Shown here one piece after another: positions 31,601 through 41,800 of a stretch of DNA of 64,000 nt. How positions within the stretch are numbered: position 1 is the first letter of the stretch; the number at the start of each line of letters is the position of its first letter. Source of the DNA: Skeletonema tropicum. Taxonomy: Eukaryota > Bacillariophyta > Thalassiosirophyceae > Thalassiosirales > Thalassiosiraceae. The translations under genes and the position numbers were made by a program. The stretch lies in assembly GCA_037178625.1 (NCBI GenBank), contig CM074132.1, forward strand, positions 2,914,001 through 2,978,000. Direction: 5' to 3'. The notes under the pieces are model-generated. The model was not told the origin of the DNA. It was given only the letters and a program-made list of their open reading frames with translations, and ran no database searches.

Positions 31601-32016
31601 CTGAGCCCTTGGAAGGGCAGGACATCATTGTCTACAAAACCGAACTTCGGGATTCACAGACATCAGAACACTCGCAGAAAGAAGAGCCTCGAAGATTAAC
31701 GGGGAATGATACTAACAATTTGTCATCTTCTTTCACAACGGTTGGGGTCGCTTCCCAAGGATCCAATGGTTCGTCTTCCCAGTTCCGAAAAAGTCCCAAG
31801 TATCTCGCACAGAAATTGGATAAGTCAGTGAAAACACTCATGACACACTTTGAGCAGCAGCAACGAAACATGGCGGACGATTTGCCGACTTCTTCTACAG
31901 CAGCTGCTGGGGGTACTAGGATTATTCCTGAAGAAATTTGGGAGGCCATGGCAGCGATAGAGTCAGTGAAGAAGGAATTGTTGACGCAAGATGCTTTGGA
32001 GACACTAGAAAGGTAG
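28639..32016 (+). CDS. TBC-domain Rab GTPase-activating protein (TBC1D5-like)
   Basis: A single-exon 1125-residue protein with the start ATG at 28639. The TBC domain carries motif A with the catalytic Arg finger (VIEKDLNRLPNDH, ~residue 405) and motif B with the Gln finger (IGYRQGMHETL, ~582). The text between and after (LLFVYASEHPEIGYRQGM, FILLALEMDLL) most resembles TBC1D5. Motifs A and B are normally ~60 residues apart. Here a ~130-residue Asn/Ser/Gly-rich insert lies between them. The N-terminal third is rich in poly-Ala, poly-Asn and poly-Gln tracts encoded by trinucleotide repeats. TBC1D5-type proteins inactivate Rab7 in retromer and autophagy pathways; the target here is inferred. Confidence 0.82.
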   Translation: MAKLTSHPLAAHPLMPPSPNSSAAAEDGEKGQVILPFSKRAIDTTDAAETEGINHLMATDDTEAVSRATAVPVQIVALPSDDEEQRNGGSHFSTSTTAATATAAKPTSSSSRNSTQTSAKTSIKNKKLEQINQLPRSIRWRLNLGLLTMPSSDATTTNNNTTTAEDKASINLPAKDLIFNRPHQLKEVAVNNKSSQEESSAAAAVASLLQYIEDTNALKLRCQRSRYEELEQKHYYSNTIMGIADGIQQEDSKTTTASAAAAAAGEQMKQSSSQLQQSQSHHDVSEATSPISSLAKSKMHHVAPGDDPLSAALLATSNNNNSNNTNNQGNGMFGFGKGNRHKKNQSIGAEEKHVSEGDTASTANTNANQNGTATTKSTTTDAKIEKTAGATCKGSRWADYYSTREVLDVIEKDLNRLPNDHYTIYHEWKRYNDDELIRKRVESGGGASGSINNTHQSGVETSAAAAAPSLLLSSSAPTKRGERRPGRQKNRFANSFNLKDSFNFGSNGNFLNNNNPNVVQNSNNGHGGGDSKNAFWSNLISNQDYDPEVDAGGVDNPEVSRKERADRLSQLLFVYASEHPEIGYRQGMHETLSFILLALEMDLLDQCVQKEKKNWKQLDLLRKSSGSGGGGMAGVDSFGQIVKVRLLDQNYLLHDAFALFECVMSALAPAYDAIPSGADHCIAAMLEKAKVERGESPMEAMVSKIMSKIRFVARDEALFGIVLCMPVPPQIYFAKWVRLMFGREVSGGMKHVMRLWDAFFDLAAKIEHREEEITLSLALMNVLETAAASMIILIRDKLLKPSMARDGSLTAEPDPNDGIAYLMNYPPIEDIDNLIKLISSLLLKEKSLSEMYERRRSQEEDERYVKTAEPEDPFVTGSGRIHDQNRPRQVAPLSPETAQPQLYAHQPKVDVAESIGHFAAGLIDIGTRTVDAAISTYQKHQAEKQHQSGVIDHPLQFGFNTPSRDKTDQGIGRNDDTYAVTYRNHTDAEPLEGQDIIVYKTELRDSQTSEHSQKEEPRRLTGNDTNNLSSSFTTVGVASQGSNGSSSQFRKSPKYLAQKLDKSVKTLMTHFEQQQRNMADDLPTSSTAAAGGTRIIPEEIWEAMAAIESVKKELLTQDALETLER

Positions 32017-32348
32017 TAGGGCCGCTGAATCTTGAAGCAAGAATGTTGAATTTGATGAAACATCACATGGGCAAAGGAAAATGAATGTAACGCATGCATT
32101 TCCCCCTTGATTTTCTGAAGTAGTTCTATGAATAAGTTAATCTCTTGCTTCCCCTAAAAATTCTGCCCGATTTGCTGATTAACATGTTGTAAATGATTTG
32201 ATTTCAATTCACAATTTCTGCACCACATCATGGCACCGACAGCTCTTTGTTTAGTTTTGACCCTCTCTTTCTTCAGCCTATAAATTGTCTTATCCATCCC
32301 TCACAAGACATATATGGCAATCAACCAAAACAAAGAGAAAAGCCAACG
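32017..32348. other. 3' intergenic between convergent genes
   Basis: About 330 bp between the TBC stop and the PHF5A stop. Contains 3' UTR sequence only, as far as I can see. Confidence 0.35.
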
Positions 32349-32681
32349 CTATCTCTTCTTAAACCCATACTTCTTCCTCTCATAAAACAAATCCGTCTTG
32401 GTACTCCCCAAATTCACCACCTTGGGACACCCATCCCGATCCTTCTCCGTCTGCACACATTCCCGACAATAGTATGCATCAGTCACTCCCACTCCGCCGC
32501 AAACGACACATCGTCCCTCGAGTGATCCGTAGTTGCACTCGTCGCAAATATGGACGCGGGTGGAGGGGTTGACGAAGGAGTCGCAGATGACACATTTGCC
32601 GTCGCATTTTTCGCAGAGGCGGCCTATGGCTATGCCGGGTTGTTTGCGGCACATTACTAGATCGGGGTGATGTTTGGCCAT
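32349..32681 (-). CDS. PHF5A: PHF5A / Rds3 / SF3b14b, splicing factor SF3b subunit
   Basis: A single-exon 110-residue protein, the canonical length. It matches the family from [20 protein letters not shown] to the basic C-terminus. The zinc-binding cysteines occur as CEKC, CVIC, CDEC, CVVC and a following CREC, giving the trefoil-knot fold. It is a U2 snRNP SF3b subunit at the branch site. Its presence fits the spliceosomal introns seen throughout the window. Confidence 0.96.
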   Translation of the reverse strand: MAKHHPDLVMCRKQPGIAIGRLCEKCDGKCVICDSFVNPSTRVHICDECNYGSLEGRCVVCGGVGVTDAYYCRECVQTEKDRDGCPKVVNLGSTKTDLFYERKKYGFKKR

Positions 32682-33149
32682 GGTTGTTTTCTATATTTTT
32701 GAATTTTGTAAGTTTATGTCAATCCTCTGATGTGTGTTGTTTTGACTGCGATCTATTTGGCTCTTTCCGTCGGTGATAAAGACCCCTTCTTTCAATTGAT
32801 CAATCTCTCTACCGTAAATCCCCTAATAATTTGGAAGCTGCTGTAGATAAGTACTTCTAGTGATAGCGGCAGTATGCAAAAGGATATCGAGCACGTGATA
32901 GTGATAGGAATGGGAGTTTTGATTTTTTGCTTGAAATGAAAAGTTGGGCCTATTCGAAATACAGTAGGAATTAGTACATTTCTACAGAGCATCCGCCCTT
33001 GATGGTCATCTTCAGCACAGCACAGCACAGCACCCAACCATTTCCATTTTTACTCACTGCGTTGCCGGGACAGGAAGAATAAAAATTTCAGTCGCTCAAT
33101 AGTCAATAACAATAATATAGGCCGACATTGAATAAAAGATCAAACAAAC
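32682..33149. other. divergent promoter region, PHF5A / CK1
   Basis: About 470 bp shared by two divergent housekeeping genes. It has a short CAGCA tandem run near 33013-33031. No other element recognised. Confidence 0.4.
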
Positions 33150-34508
33150 ATGGAACTCCGCGTCGGCAAAAAGTACCGGCTAGGCCGTAAAATCGGCTCC
33201 GGTTCCTTTGGCGACATTTACCTCGGAACCAACATGACCACGGGGGAAGAGGTGGCGATTAAATTGGAGAGTGTCAAAACGAAACATCCGCAGTTGTTGT
33301 ATGAGAGTAAAATTTATAGGATTTTGCATGGTGGACGTGAGTGTGAATAATATTGATGTTGTCGTCGTCGTCCTGGGCGGGGGCTACATCATCATATTGC
33401 TGCCATTTTATTTTTTATTTGGATTTCCATCAACTCATTTTAGATTATCATCACCCCCTATATCTTTCAATAAAATTCAGTCGGTATCCCCAATGTCCGC
33501 TGGTACGGAATCGAAGGCGACTACAACGTCATGGTCCTTGACCTCCTCGGCCCGTCCCTCGAAGATCTCTTCAACTACTGCGGTCGACGCTTCCAACTAA
33601 AAACAGTCCTAATGCTCGCCGATCAACTCCTCGGACGACTTGAATACGTCCACACCAAAAGTTTCATCCATCGGGATGTCAAACCGGACAACTTTCTCAT
33701 TGGCCTTGGCAAACGTCAAAGTGTCATTCACATTATTGACTTCGGTCTCGCCAAGAAGTATCGTGATCCACGATCACATCAACACATTCCCTACCGTGAG
33801 AATAAAAATCTGACGGGTACGGCACGATATGCATCGATTAATACACATATTGGGATTGAACAATCTCGACGCGACGATTTGGAATCACTGGGGTATGTCC
33901 TCATGTACTTTATTCGCGGATCGTTGCCCTGGCAGGGACTCAAGGCCAACACGAAGAAACAAAAGTATGAACGGATTATGGATCGGAAAATGTCCACGTC
34001 GACGGAACAGCTTTGCAAGGGGTATGCGACGGAGTTCCGATCCTACTTTGAATACTGTCGCTCGTTGAGGTTTGAGGATCGACCGGATTATGCCTATTTG
34101 AAGCGATTGTTTAAGGAATTGTTTTATAGGAAGGGATTTCAGTATGATAATATGTTTGATTGGACGGTGTTGAATTTGCAACAGGAGAGGGCCAAGTTGC
34201 CACCGGAACGGCCATTGTTAGGAGGAGGAGGAGGAAAGGGGGGAGGAAATGCCGATGCAAATAATAATGCCCAAGGAGGAGGGGGGAATGGACAGAGTAG
34301 TGGGGAGAGGAAGCAACCCCCTGAAAATGAACGGGAGAGGTCTAGGTCGGCTAATGATGGTATCCCGAATAATGGGACGAGTCAGAGGAGTGGAGGGAGG
34401 CAGCAGGGTGGTGTTGCTGCTGCTGCGGCGGCTCATCAGGAGAGTGATGGTTCACAGAATTTTGCTGCAGCTGCGGCTGCAGGGGATGACCTCAAGGTTG
34501 GTCAGTAA
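33150..34508 (+). CDS. casein kinase 1 (delta/epsilon-like)
   Basis: Exons 33150-33336 and 33481-34508 (intron 144 nt) encode 404 residues. The join restores [14 protein letters not shown]. Kinase features: Gly loop [18 protein letters not shown] Lys, [12 protein letters not shown] catalytic loop, [10 protein letters not shown], the CK1-specific [18 protein letters not shown] (anion/NLS site), and SIN instead of APE. Residues after ~300 are low-complexity Gly/Asn/Ala-rich, probably a disordered regulatory tail. A ubiquitous Ser/Thr kinase of vesicle traffic, DNA repair and clock-type control. Subfamily is inferred from the tail position only. Confidence 0.94.
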
Positions 34509-34712
34509 ATAATATGAAAAAAAAGGAGAAAAGAAGAACGAGAAACAAGTTGGGGAGATCTCGCACCGACAGTCGGTGTTATGGGGATGTATTGTGTACC
34601 TCTTTTTAGAATAAATGAAGTCGATGTTGTATGAGTAATGATTAGTTAGAGATATCAATCAGGAATTTTATTATTCGTTCATTCTTAAGTTCAAGTGTTG
34701 AATATGATGTAT

Positions 34713-37700
34713 TCATATTGAGATGGAGATGTCAAATATTCTCACTCCACTATCTTGGCTGCAGCTTGCAAGAGTAAATGCCAACACCGCACCATTTTCC
34801 ATATTATTACCAGCAGCCAACGGACGCCAGGAAAGCTTCTTCACGGTATCAAAATGACAATCATTTGCTTCAACGGCATGCAACAACGTTGGTTCGTTCG
34901 AAGCTGAGTCATCAGCGACTGGTACGGCCCAAACTTCAATACGTCCACTCTCTGTCCCTATCCCCAGAATGCCGTATTGGATAATATCATCAGGCAGCCC
35001 TTCTGCAAAAGCGACGGCAGTGACAGGTTCGGATTTCTTTCCTCCTTTAGTGGAGGGTTCAAACTTGAGGAGCTCCTTTAATTGGGGACCTTCTTCTGTA
35101 GTCTCACATACCTTCCACACTTTGACGAAACCATCTCGAGATCCAGATGCAATTATGCTGGGCATGGATGGACAAAAATGAACCGACCAAACAATACGCT
35201 TGTGTGCAGAATCTGCCGCAGCTGTTAATTCGTAGCCGCCGGTACTTTCATCATTGGACGGTAAACCTCCTTGTGCCTTCTTCCAGATACAGATTCTCCG
35301 ATCCTTCCCAGAAGATGCAAGATATTTACCGTCCCGAGAGAATGACATTGTAGACACAGTTGAACGGTGTCCACCTTTTAGGATACCTACACATTTGCCT
35401 TCCTTGGCATTCCATAGCCTAATTGCTGCACTCGCTACATCATTCCTGGCTTTGCACGATGATGCCACCAGTGAAGGCTCATCAGAGCCCGATGGTGCAC
35501 GATATGCGTCGAGGCACACCAACTCTGACTCATGACCAAATAGCTTTCTAGTTTCAGGCCAAAGGGTTGTAACACCTAAATCACGTTCGGAGGGGAGTGT
35601 AAAATCAACATGTTTGCGCTCAAGAGTATCGAGGCTCTCTGCAAACTCATCATCATTTGTAGGACCAGAAAATTTGCTACTATCCTGTTCTTGATCTGCC
35701 GTGGCCTTGTTGCTTAGTCCAAGTGAAGGCAAGAATGCCCTTTCAACCCTCCACGACGCAGAGTCTTCGTTTGGAGAACTGTTGCTGTCATTGTAAGAAG
35801 CTAATCTCGACTCTTTCAATGATCGGAGCAAACGCAGCGTTGAAACAGGGGCGTCAAATACCCTCAGCACTTTTTCGTCGGCTCCACTAATGAAACGATG
35901 ACGTGGCACTTCATCGTCGTTGGATGCATCTGCCCCCCCGACACAGGCGATTGATGTCATATCATATCCATGAACTTGAGGTCTGCCAACCTCCACCCAA
36001 CGGCATTCTGAGGAGCCACCAACCATGACCTCAGCCCACAAACGTGTTGTCTGATCTGTACTTGTCGTGAGTAAGTATTCACCCTGGGGATCCCATGCCA
36101 AATCTTCGACAGAACGGAAATGGCCAGTAATACATGGATCAGCCACCCATCGTGCATTGAGCAGTTCATCTTCCTCATCATTTTCTTCTTCTCGTTTCTC
36201 TTCGTCAGTTTCCATCGCTTCTGTCCCCTCAAGCTCTTCTTGAGTCCACAAATGGATGGATCCTCCGTATCCATGTCCCACAATCCGATTACAATTGGGA
36301 GAGAAACGGGCATCAACAAACCCCATCAACGATGCTCCGATTGAACCTCCCAATATGCCACCAGCCGATCCAACTCGAGATACGGGAGCCCACACGTCGT
36401 CGTCATCAATCCACAGGAGAATAGTTCTGTCCATACTTGAGCTTAGCAAGCATGGTTTGTCTTTGTTATTCTTTCTTTTTCTCCAGGTAAGTGACGTAAC
36501 GGGCTCTTCGTGTCCCAAAAGCAATGCTTCCAAGGATACAGCTGTCGATGAACCACTATGGTAGATCATTAGACGAGCTTCTCCTTCCTCTTCCTCTAAA
36601 TCGTCAATGATGGCTTCATCCACCTCATCCTCCCCTTCAATTGTAGTCATGTCTTCATTATCAATCACTTCAATAGCTTCACCAGATGATGATGCTCTTG
36701 TGGCAAACTTCCATAACCTAATCTTGGCATCATGTCCCGAACTTGCCAATAGTGCCTCCTCTCGGTCTTCGCCATTCTCAACATAGAGTTTGTCCAACAA
36801 CGCAAAGCATGTAATCCAATCCTGATGCCCAAGAAGAGATCCATGACAAATTGGATCACAAATCGTTAGCGTTGGCAGTGTCACCCAAGCACTGCTGTTA
36901 CTCAATGATGCCGTGTCGTCTCCCGAAAAATAAGGTATGGTGTACACCCAAACTTTATTGTGACGTGGCGATGCAGATCCAGCAAAGAGGTAACACTCAT
37001 TCTTACTTGTTTCAACAAAGTGAACGGACGCAGAGGCGTGGTGACTAATCTGTCGGCAATATACATCCTCTTGGGTTTCAATGTTGGAAAGATGAAGGAT
37101 GATACCCTTTGACGAAGCAGTTGCCACAAGTGTTGTGTTGTTGCCCAAACTTAGTGCGGATATATCCGCAATTGACTCTTGCAGAGTATCTGCATCCAAA
37201 CCATCTTGATCGACATGACGATTTGCACGTTTTGCAGGATCAGGATCGTGACCAATCAGTACATGTTCCACCCAATTTTTACTCCATTTCCATAAAGTTA
37301 CAGTACCATCGGAGAATGCAGATACGATTCCAAATGACGTAGGGGTGCCACTCTTTTCATCTTCACTTTGTTCTTTGACAGCTACTTCATTTTGTTGAGT
37401 ACTACTCTCCGCGCCACTAATCCTCTGTTGCAATTCATCCAAGTTGCAACTCTCCAGCCATTCATAATTCCCAAGAAATTCATATTCTTGACCACCCATG
37501 CACAAAAAGAATTGAGGATAATTTCCCCTAATACCACTAATATCAAATAATTCATTCCGTCTCTCACGTTGAGTTGGATCCATCCCATCTATTGTTTTAT
37601 ATGACAAAGACAGGTCATTTAGGAGTTGGAGAGCATTCTTTTGATTTGCTGCTTGGACCAAGTTGAAATTTCCTTCGGATATTAGTACCACGAGATTATT

Positions 37701-38201
37701 GTTGGGGGAAGACGACAATTGTTGTGATGGTGATTCTTTGGGCGAAGCGGTTGTAGTAGCAACTGCATCGTCTATTGTAGCGGTAGTATCATCATTAGAA
37801 GCAAACCAAGTTAGGGCAGTCACAGATCTCGAGGCGGCAGCATCTTCTACCGCTTCTCCTCGCGCCAATACTCTTTTTGTGGATGCAGCAGCAGCAGTCT
37901 CATTATTACCCTGCAGTGATGGCAATGGAGCTGATGAGTGATCCAAAGTTCGTGTTATCAATGTCTTGGCAACACTTGTTATGCAATTATTGGAAGTGGT
38001 TGTATGAGATGTGGCAAGATTGATAACTCCGCTGGACGCATAGATGATGGTATCTGCTAATTGGTTGTCGTTTCCTACATCGTCAGCAGGAGCAGCTTTG
38101 CCATCATGATTTGTGATACATGGAGCTTCAACCCACAAGAGGGAATGTGGGCATGAATTTCCAGATGCGCCGTGAAAGGAGAGTTTGCAGGAGGTTTCCA
38201 T
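34713..38201 (-). CDS. ELP2: Elongator complex protein 2 (Elp2), WD40 repeats
   Basis: A single-exon 1162-residue protein with the start ATG at 38201. WD repeats occur along the whole length (e.g. DAKIRLWKF, HFRSVEDLAWDPQGEYLLTTS with QTTRLW). Elp2 hallmarks are present: LLGHQDWITCF, a second propeller beginning near LFGHESELVCLDAYRAP, and SSCKARNDVASAAIRLWNA. Elp2 forms two seven-bladed propellers that scaffold Elp1/Elp3 for wobble-uridine tRNA modification. The protein is ~350 residues longer than animal or yeast Elp2, mainly from acidic or Ser-rich loop insertions. Catalysis resides in Elp3, not here. The gene is convergent with CK1. Confidence 0.9.
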   Translation of the reverse strand: METSCKLSFHGASGNSCPHSLLWVEAPCITNHDGKAAPADDVGNDNQLADTIIYASSGVINLATSHTTTSNNCITSVAKTLITRTLDHSSAPLPSLQGNNETAAAASTKRVLARGEAVEDAAASRSVTALTWFASNDDTTATIDDAVATTTASPKESPSQQLSSSPNNNLVVLISEGNFNLVQAANQKNALQLLNDLSLSYKTIDGMDPTQRERRNELFDISGIRGNYPQFFLCMGGQEYEFLGNYEWLESCNLDELQQRISGAESSTQQNEVAVKEQSEDEKSGTPTSFGIVSAFSDGTVTLWKWSKNWVEHVLIGHDPDPAKRANRHVDQDGLDADTLQESIADISALSLGNNTTLVATASSKGIILHLSNIETQEDVYCRQISHHASASVHFVETSKNECYLFAGSASPRHNKVWVYTIPYFSGDDTASLSNSSAWVTLPTLTICDPICHGSLLGHQDWITCFALLDKLYVENGEDREEALLASSGHDAKIRLWKFATRASSSGEAIEVIDNEDMTTIEGEDEVDEAIIDDLEEEEGEARLMIYHSGSSTAVSLEALLLGHEEPVTSLTWRKRKNNKDKPCLLSSSMDRTILLWIDDDDVWAPVSRVGSAGGILGGSIGASLMGFVDARFSPNCNRIVGHGYGGSIHLWTQEELEGTEAMETDEEKREEENDEEDELLNARWVADPCITGHFRSVEDLAWDPQGEYLLTTSTDQTTRLWAEVMVGGSSECRWVEVGRPQVHGYDMTSIACVGGADASNDDEVPRHRFISGADEKVLRVFDAPVSTLRLLRSLKESRLASYNDSNSSPNEDSASWRVERAFLPSLGLSNKATADQEQDSSKFSGPTNDDEFAESLDTLERKHVDFTLPSERDLGVTTLWPETRKLFGHESELVCLDAYRAPSGSDEPSLVASSCKARNDVASAAIRLWNAKEGKCVGILKGGHRSTVSTMSFSRDGKYLASSGKDRRICIWKKAQGGLPSNDESTGGYELTAAADSAHKRIVWSVHFCPSMPSIIASGSRDGFVKVWKVCETTEEGPQLKELLKFEPSTKGGKKSEPVTAVAFAEGLPDDIIQYGILGIGTESGRIEVWAVPVADDSASNEPTLLHAVEANDCHFDTVKKLSWRPLAAGNNMENGAVLAFTLASCSQDSGVRIFDISISI

Positions 38202-38866
38202 ACTTTGAGATGATCGCTTATTGTACTAGCTTTGATAGAGTCCCGATATGATGACACGATATATGGATAGATAGGTACTGCGGCCGCGATTTCATCATCT
38301 TGTGGAACTTGTACGATATGTGGCTGCTGCGCTGCGGTGATATGGTGGTCGGTCGTGTGTCGTGGCGTCACGACGGTTCATCTACGCGTAAATTTGACGG
38401 TTAGCGTCTCTCGCGCGCACGCGCTTGTTATTTCAAAACTTCTGTAACGGAAAAATGCAATGACACATTAAAAGACACTCTATCAGCGCATTTCGTCATT
38501 GGTTCTGTCACAATTTGGGATTTTTTGGGATTTTTCAAAAGACGCTAACCGTCGCGGTGAACCGTCGTGGCGTGTGGGGGTGAAGGATTGAGATACACGT
38601 CTCACTTGAACTCACTTTATAGCTTTTTGTGTACCTACTCCTTTTTCCTCTAGAGAAGAAAGCTGCCGATGCTTTCATGATCAAAAGTAAGAAAACCACC
38701 TCAACTCAACGCAACTTGAGGGCGGCGCCCTTGTGGGGCCCACAACTCAAATTCTCCCTCAGCCAGATCTCAAACCAGTAACTTTTGGGGAACGCCCCCG
38801 CGCCCAGGCTCCCACTATCCCGATTCGGATACGCCTAATCGTGAGCACGACCAAAGCAAAAGCTGC
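38202..38866. other. divergent promoter region, Elp2 / MCTP
   Basis: About 665 bp between divergent starts. It contains the inverted repeat at 38366-38572, a CGCGCGCACGCGC tract near 38412-38424, and GGGATTTTTT direct repeats near 38517-38535. Confidence 0.45.
38366..38572. repeat. two-block inverted repeat (MITE-like or regulatory)
   Basis: CGTCACGACGGTTCA (38366-38380) pairs with TGAACCGTCGTGGCG (38558-38572) at 14/15. GACGGTTAGCGTCT (38396-38409) pairs perfectly with AGACGCTAACCGTC (38540-38553). The spacers inside each arm differ in length (15 vs 4 nt), with ~130 nt between arms. Confidence 0.75.
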
Positions 38867-41800
38867 ATGGAGCAAACATCCAACGCATTTTGTATAAGGA
38901 GCACTCATTCTTGCTGTGCTGCCGCTTTGTTTCGATGGTCGATTATTGTGGATAGAAAACGTTTATCTATTGGACAAGCAACGAAAAAAATGATCAGCGC
39001 AATATCCGACAGCAAAAGCTTGAGGAAAAGTTGTGTCTTGTACCAAAGTAGCAGTGAAGAGGATGGTGAGACAATACAAAATGCGCTCCTTTCACCCTCC
39101 TCTACTATGGCATCGATCAGCCAACATTCACTAGCGGAACAGGATGACTCTATTGATGAAAATGAAAAGCTCTCTATTCTCATTGAAATTGTCGCCGCAA
39201 CTATCCCCAAGAAACCACGACAAGAAGCATTATCGAACAGTCTCACTCCGCAGCTCCCTCCACAGGCTAGAGGGATGCACTGTACAGCAAATTGGATAGG
39301 ACCTGTGAATCCATCGGGGAGGAAGCGTAGAGAAACTTTCTTTCACAGGACAAAGACGTTGAAATTGAATGGTGATTTGGATATGTCCATGGATGCGACC
39401 CCAGACATAAACACTGTGGGGAAATACAATCATTTGGAGGAACACATCTTTACTGTTGGGGATTCTTCGTTGTTTCTCTTCAAAACCACAATGAAACAAT
39501 TGGTAAATGCTTCTTCACATGATGATAGAATGAGTAATGGTGGGCTCAAGTTTGATCTATACGAGAAGCCGTTCAACTTGCTAACAACGTCGGTAGGAAA
39601 TACATTATCAGATATTATCCGTCAAGAGAAGGAAGCTTGTGCCATGACTAGAGAAACGTCCGCATCATTATCATTGCTTGGAGGAAGTTATCGACTTATT
39701 GGGACTGTCTATTTATCTCCACAAGATATTCTATCAAGTTGTGATGGATCGCGTATCGAATTTGAGATGGTGGATAGGTTAGCACTGACTCGGCAGAATG
39801 GCCAAAAGCCATCACAGAAAGCAAGGAAGGTCTTTGGAGCACGTCTTGTTCTTCGAATGAGAAAAGCCTCTGATACTGATTTAGCCTTTATGAAGTTGCT
39901 TCACAGAAAGTTCAAGTTTGGCGGAGTAGGAAATAACTTGGCTTTATTGAAAGACTTAACCGAGGGAGACGAAGGAGGTGAAGACGAAGATTTCCTTCCC
40001 GTGCAACTTCTGACTGAAATTGATGAGAAATTGATCGCAGCTCAGACCTCGTTTGAATGTATGGGCAATGTAGCGCATGCAACACAGGAATCTATTTGTT
40101 ATCTTATTTCTGATGACGCTGCGAAGAAACATGTTGTCAAGCCTTACCCAGACCCGGCTAGAAAGAAGGAAACGAGGGTGCTTACCAAAGCACAACTTCG
40201 TGAAGAGTGTTATAAACCATCCACAAAGTGGGTGCATGCTGGTAGTGGATCTTTAGGCACGGTGTTTGTAGAGTTTCTTCATTGCAAGGGCTTGCCCAAT
40301 ACTGATACTGGAGGCGCTGTCGGCAACTTAACTGATGCATTCATCTCAGCAGTTTATGGCGACGTGCTAGTACAAACTGACGTCGTGGACGACTGTCTTT
40401 CCCCAATGTGGCCACATTGGTCGACTAGAGCGTTTAAGTTACAAATGAGCCACCCTTCTCAAGCTATCTACATAGGTGTCTCAGACTATGACGTTGGCCC
40501 GCTTGAGCACGAACCCATCGGGCGTGCTCAAATTCAGTTGAATAAGTTTTCTCCAGGAATGCTTTACACGCTGACCTATGATCTTCACGAAACAGCTAAT
40601 CTTGAAGAATTTGGAGAAAGTGTTGGGAAAATTACCGTTCGGATTCGTGTAGAGTACGATGAGAGGAAGATGCTCATGGCGTCATTAAAACCTCCCAATC
40701 AGAGCTGGGTTACCTCCAAGCGAAAGAAAACACATCGGGTGGCAAAATATTGCACGGAAGGACCTCACGATGAAGACACATTTGAGCTGCAGCTATTTCT
40801 AAGCCATATTTACGAGATATGGGAAAAGAAGAGAATGCTGGGCTATATGATTTCAGACATGTTCTACTCATTGGTATTTTGGAGAGATCAAGTACAGGGT
40901 CTACCATTGCACTCTGCAGTCGTGTTTTATCTTTCAATCAATGTTGTAGAGAAACCGCACCTGCTGCCTTCATACATCTTATTCCTAAGTGGTTGGTTAA
41001 TGCTCGCGACGTTAATGCAGCGAAACAATCATCCCAACCCATGGAAGAGGGGTCATTCTTTCCTTCATTATTGGAATCTGTTTGTTCATGGGAAAACTAT
41101 TGACGAAAATCCTGAAGAGATTAAACCAAGGGAAGGATATAAGGCAGCTGTTAAATATGAAAAAAGATGGACTGATAGAATGAATGAAGATAACAGGCAG
41201 AGAGCTAGGCAGGCAGAGTTTCTTGCACGATTGGAGGAAGTGAATGACGAATCAAACATCAAAACAAGGTCAAAGTCAAAGCTTAAATTTGACTTGATCG
41301 ACCAAATGCTCGCACCCAAATTGCTCTATTACCAAAAGTGGCTCTCCTCAATTTGCTTGCAGATTAGATTCGTAAGAAACGTTTTCAATTGGAGCGAAGC
41401 AGAAATAGCCTTCTTCGTCACACTGGCATTGTTTGGATCAAGCGTTATCGCTCTGCTCGTGCCATGGGCTTTCTTATTGCGGTGGACAAGCCGAATTGTG
41501 GCCTGGGTGTTTTTGGGTCCTTGGATGCGAGTAGTTGATGAAATGTTACATGGAAGCAGTGATGAAAGTAGAAGAAAGCATGAGAAGGCGAAAGCGTTGC
41601 AACAGAGTGTTCAGTTTTTTAGGGAACAGCACAAGCTTGCCAGGGAACAAAGAGAAAACGCACTGAAGATGAAAGCTTTCCGTAAGATATTGTTCGGCCG
41701 TTACAATACACATGTGCCTGAGCGGGGATTCTTTACGCGACACGAAGACATACCGCTACCAGAATCGTTTGCCGAACGTTTGTCGGATGAATTCATTTCA

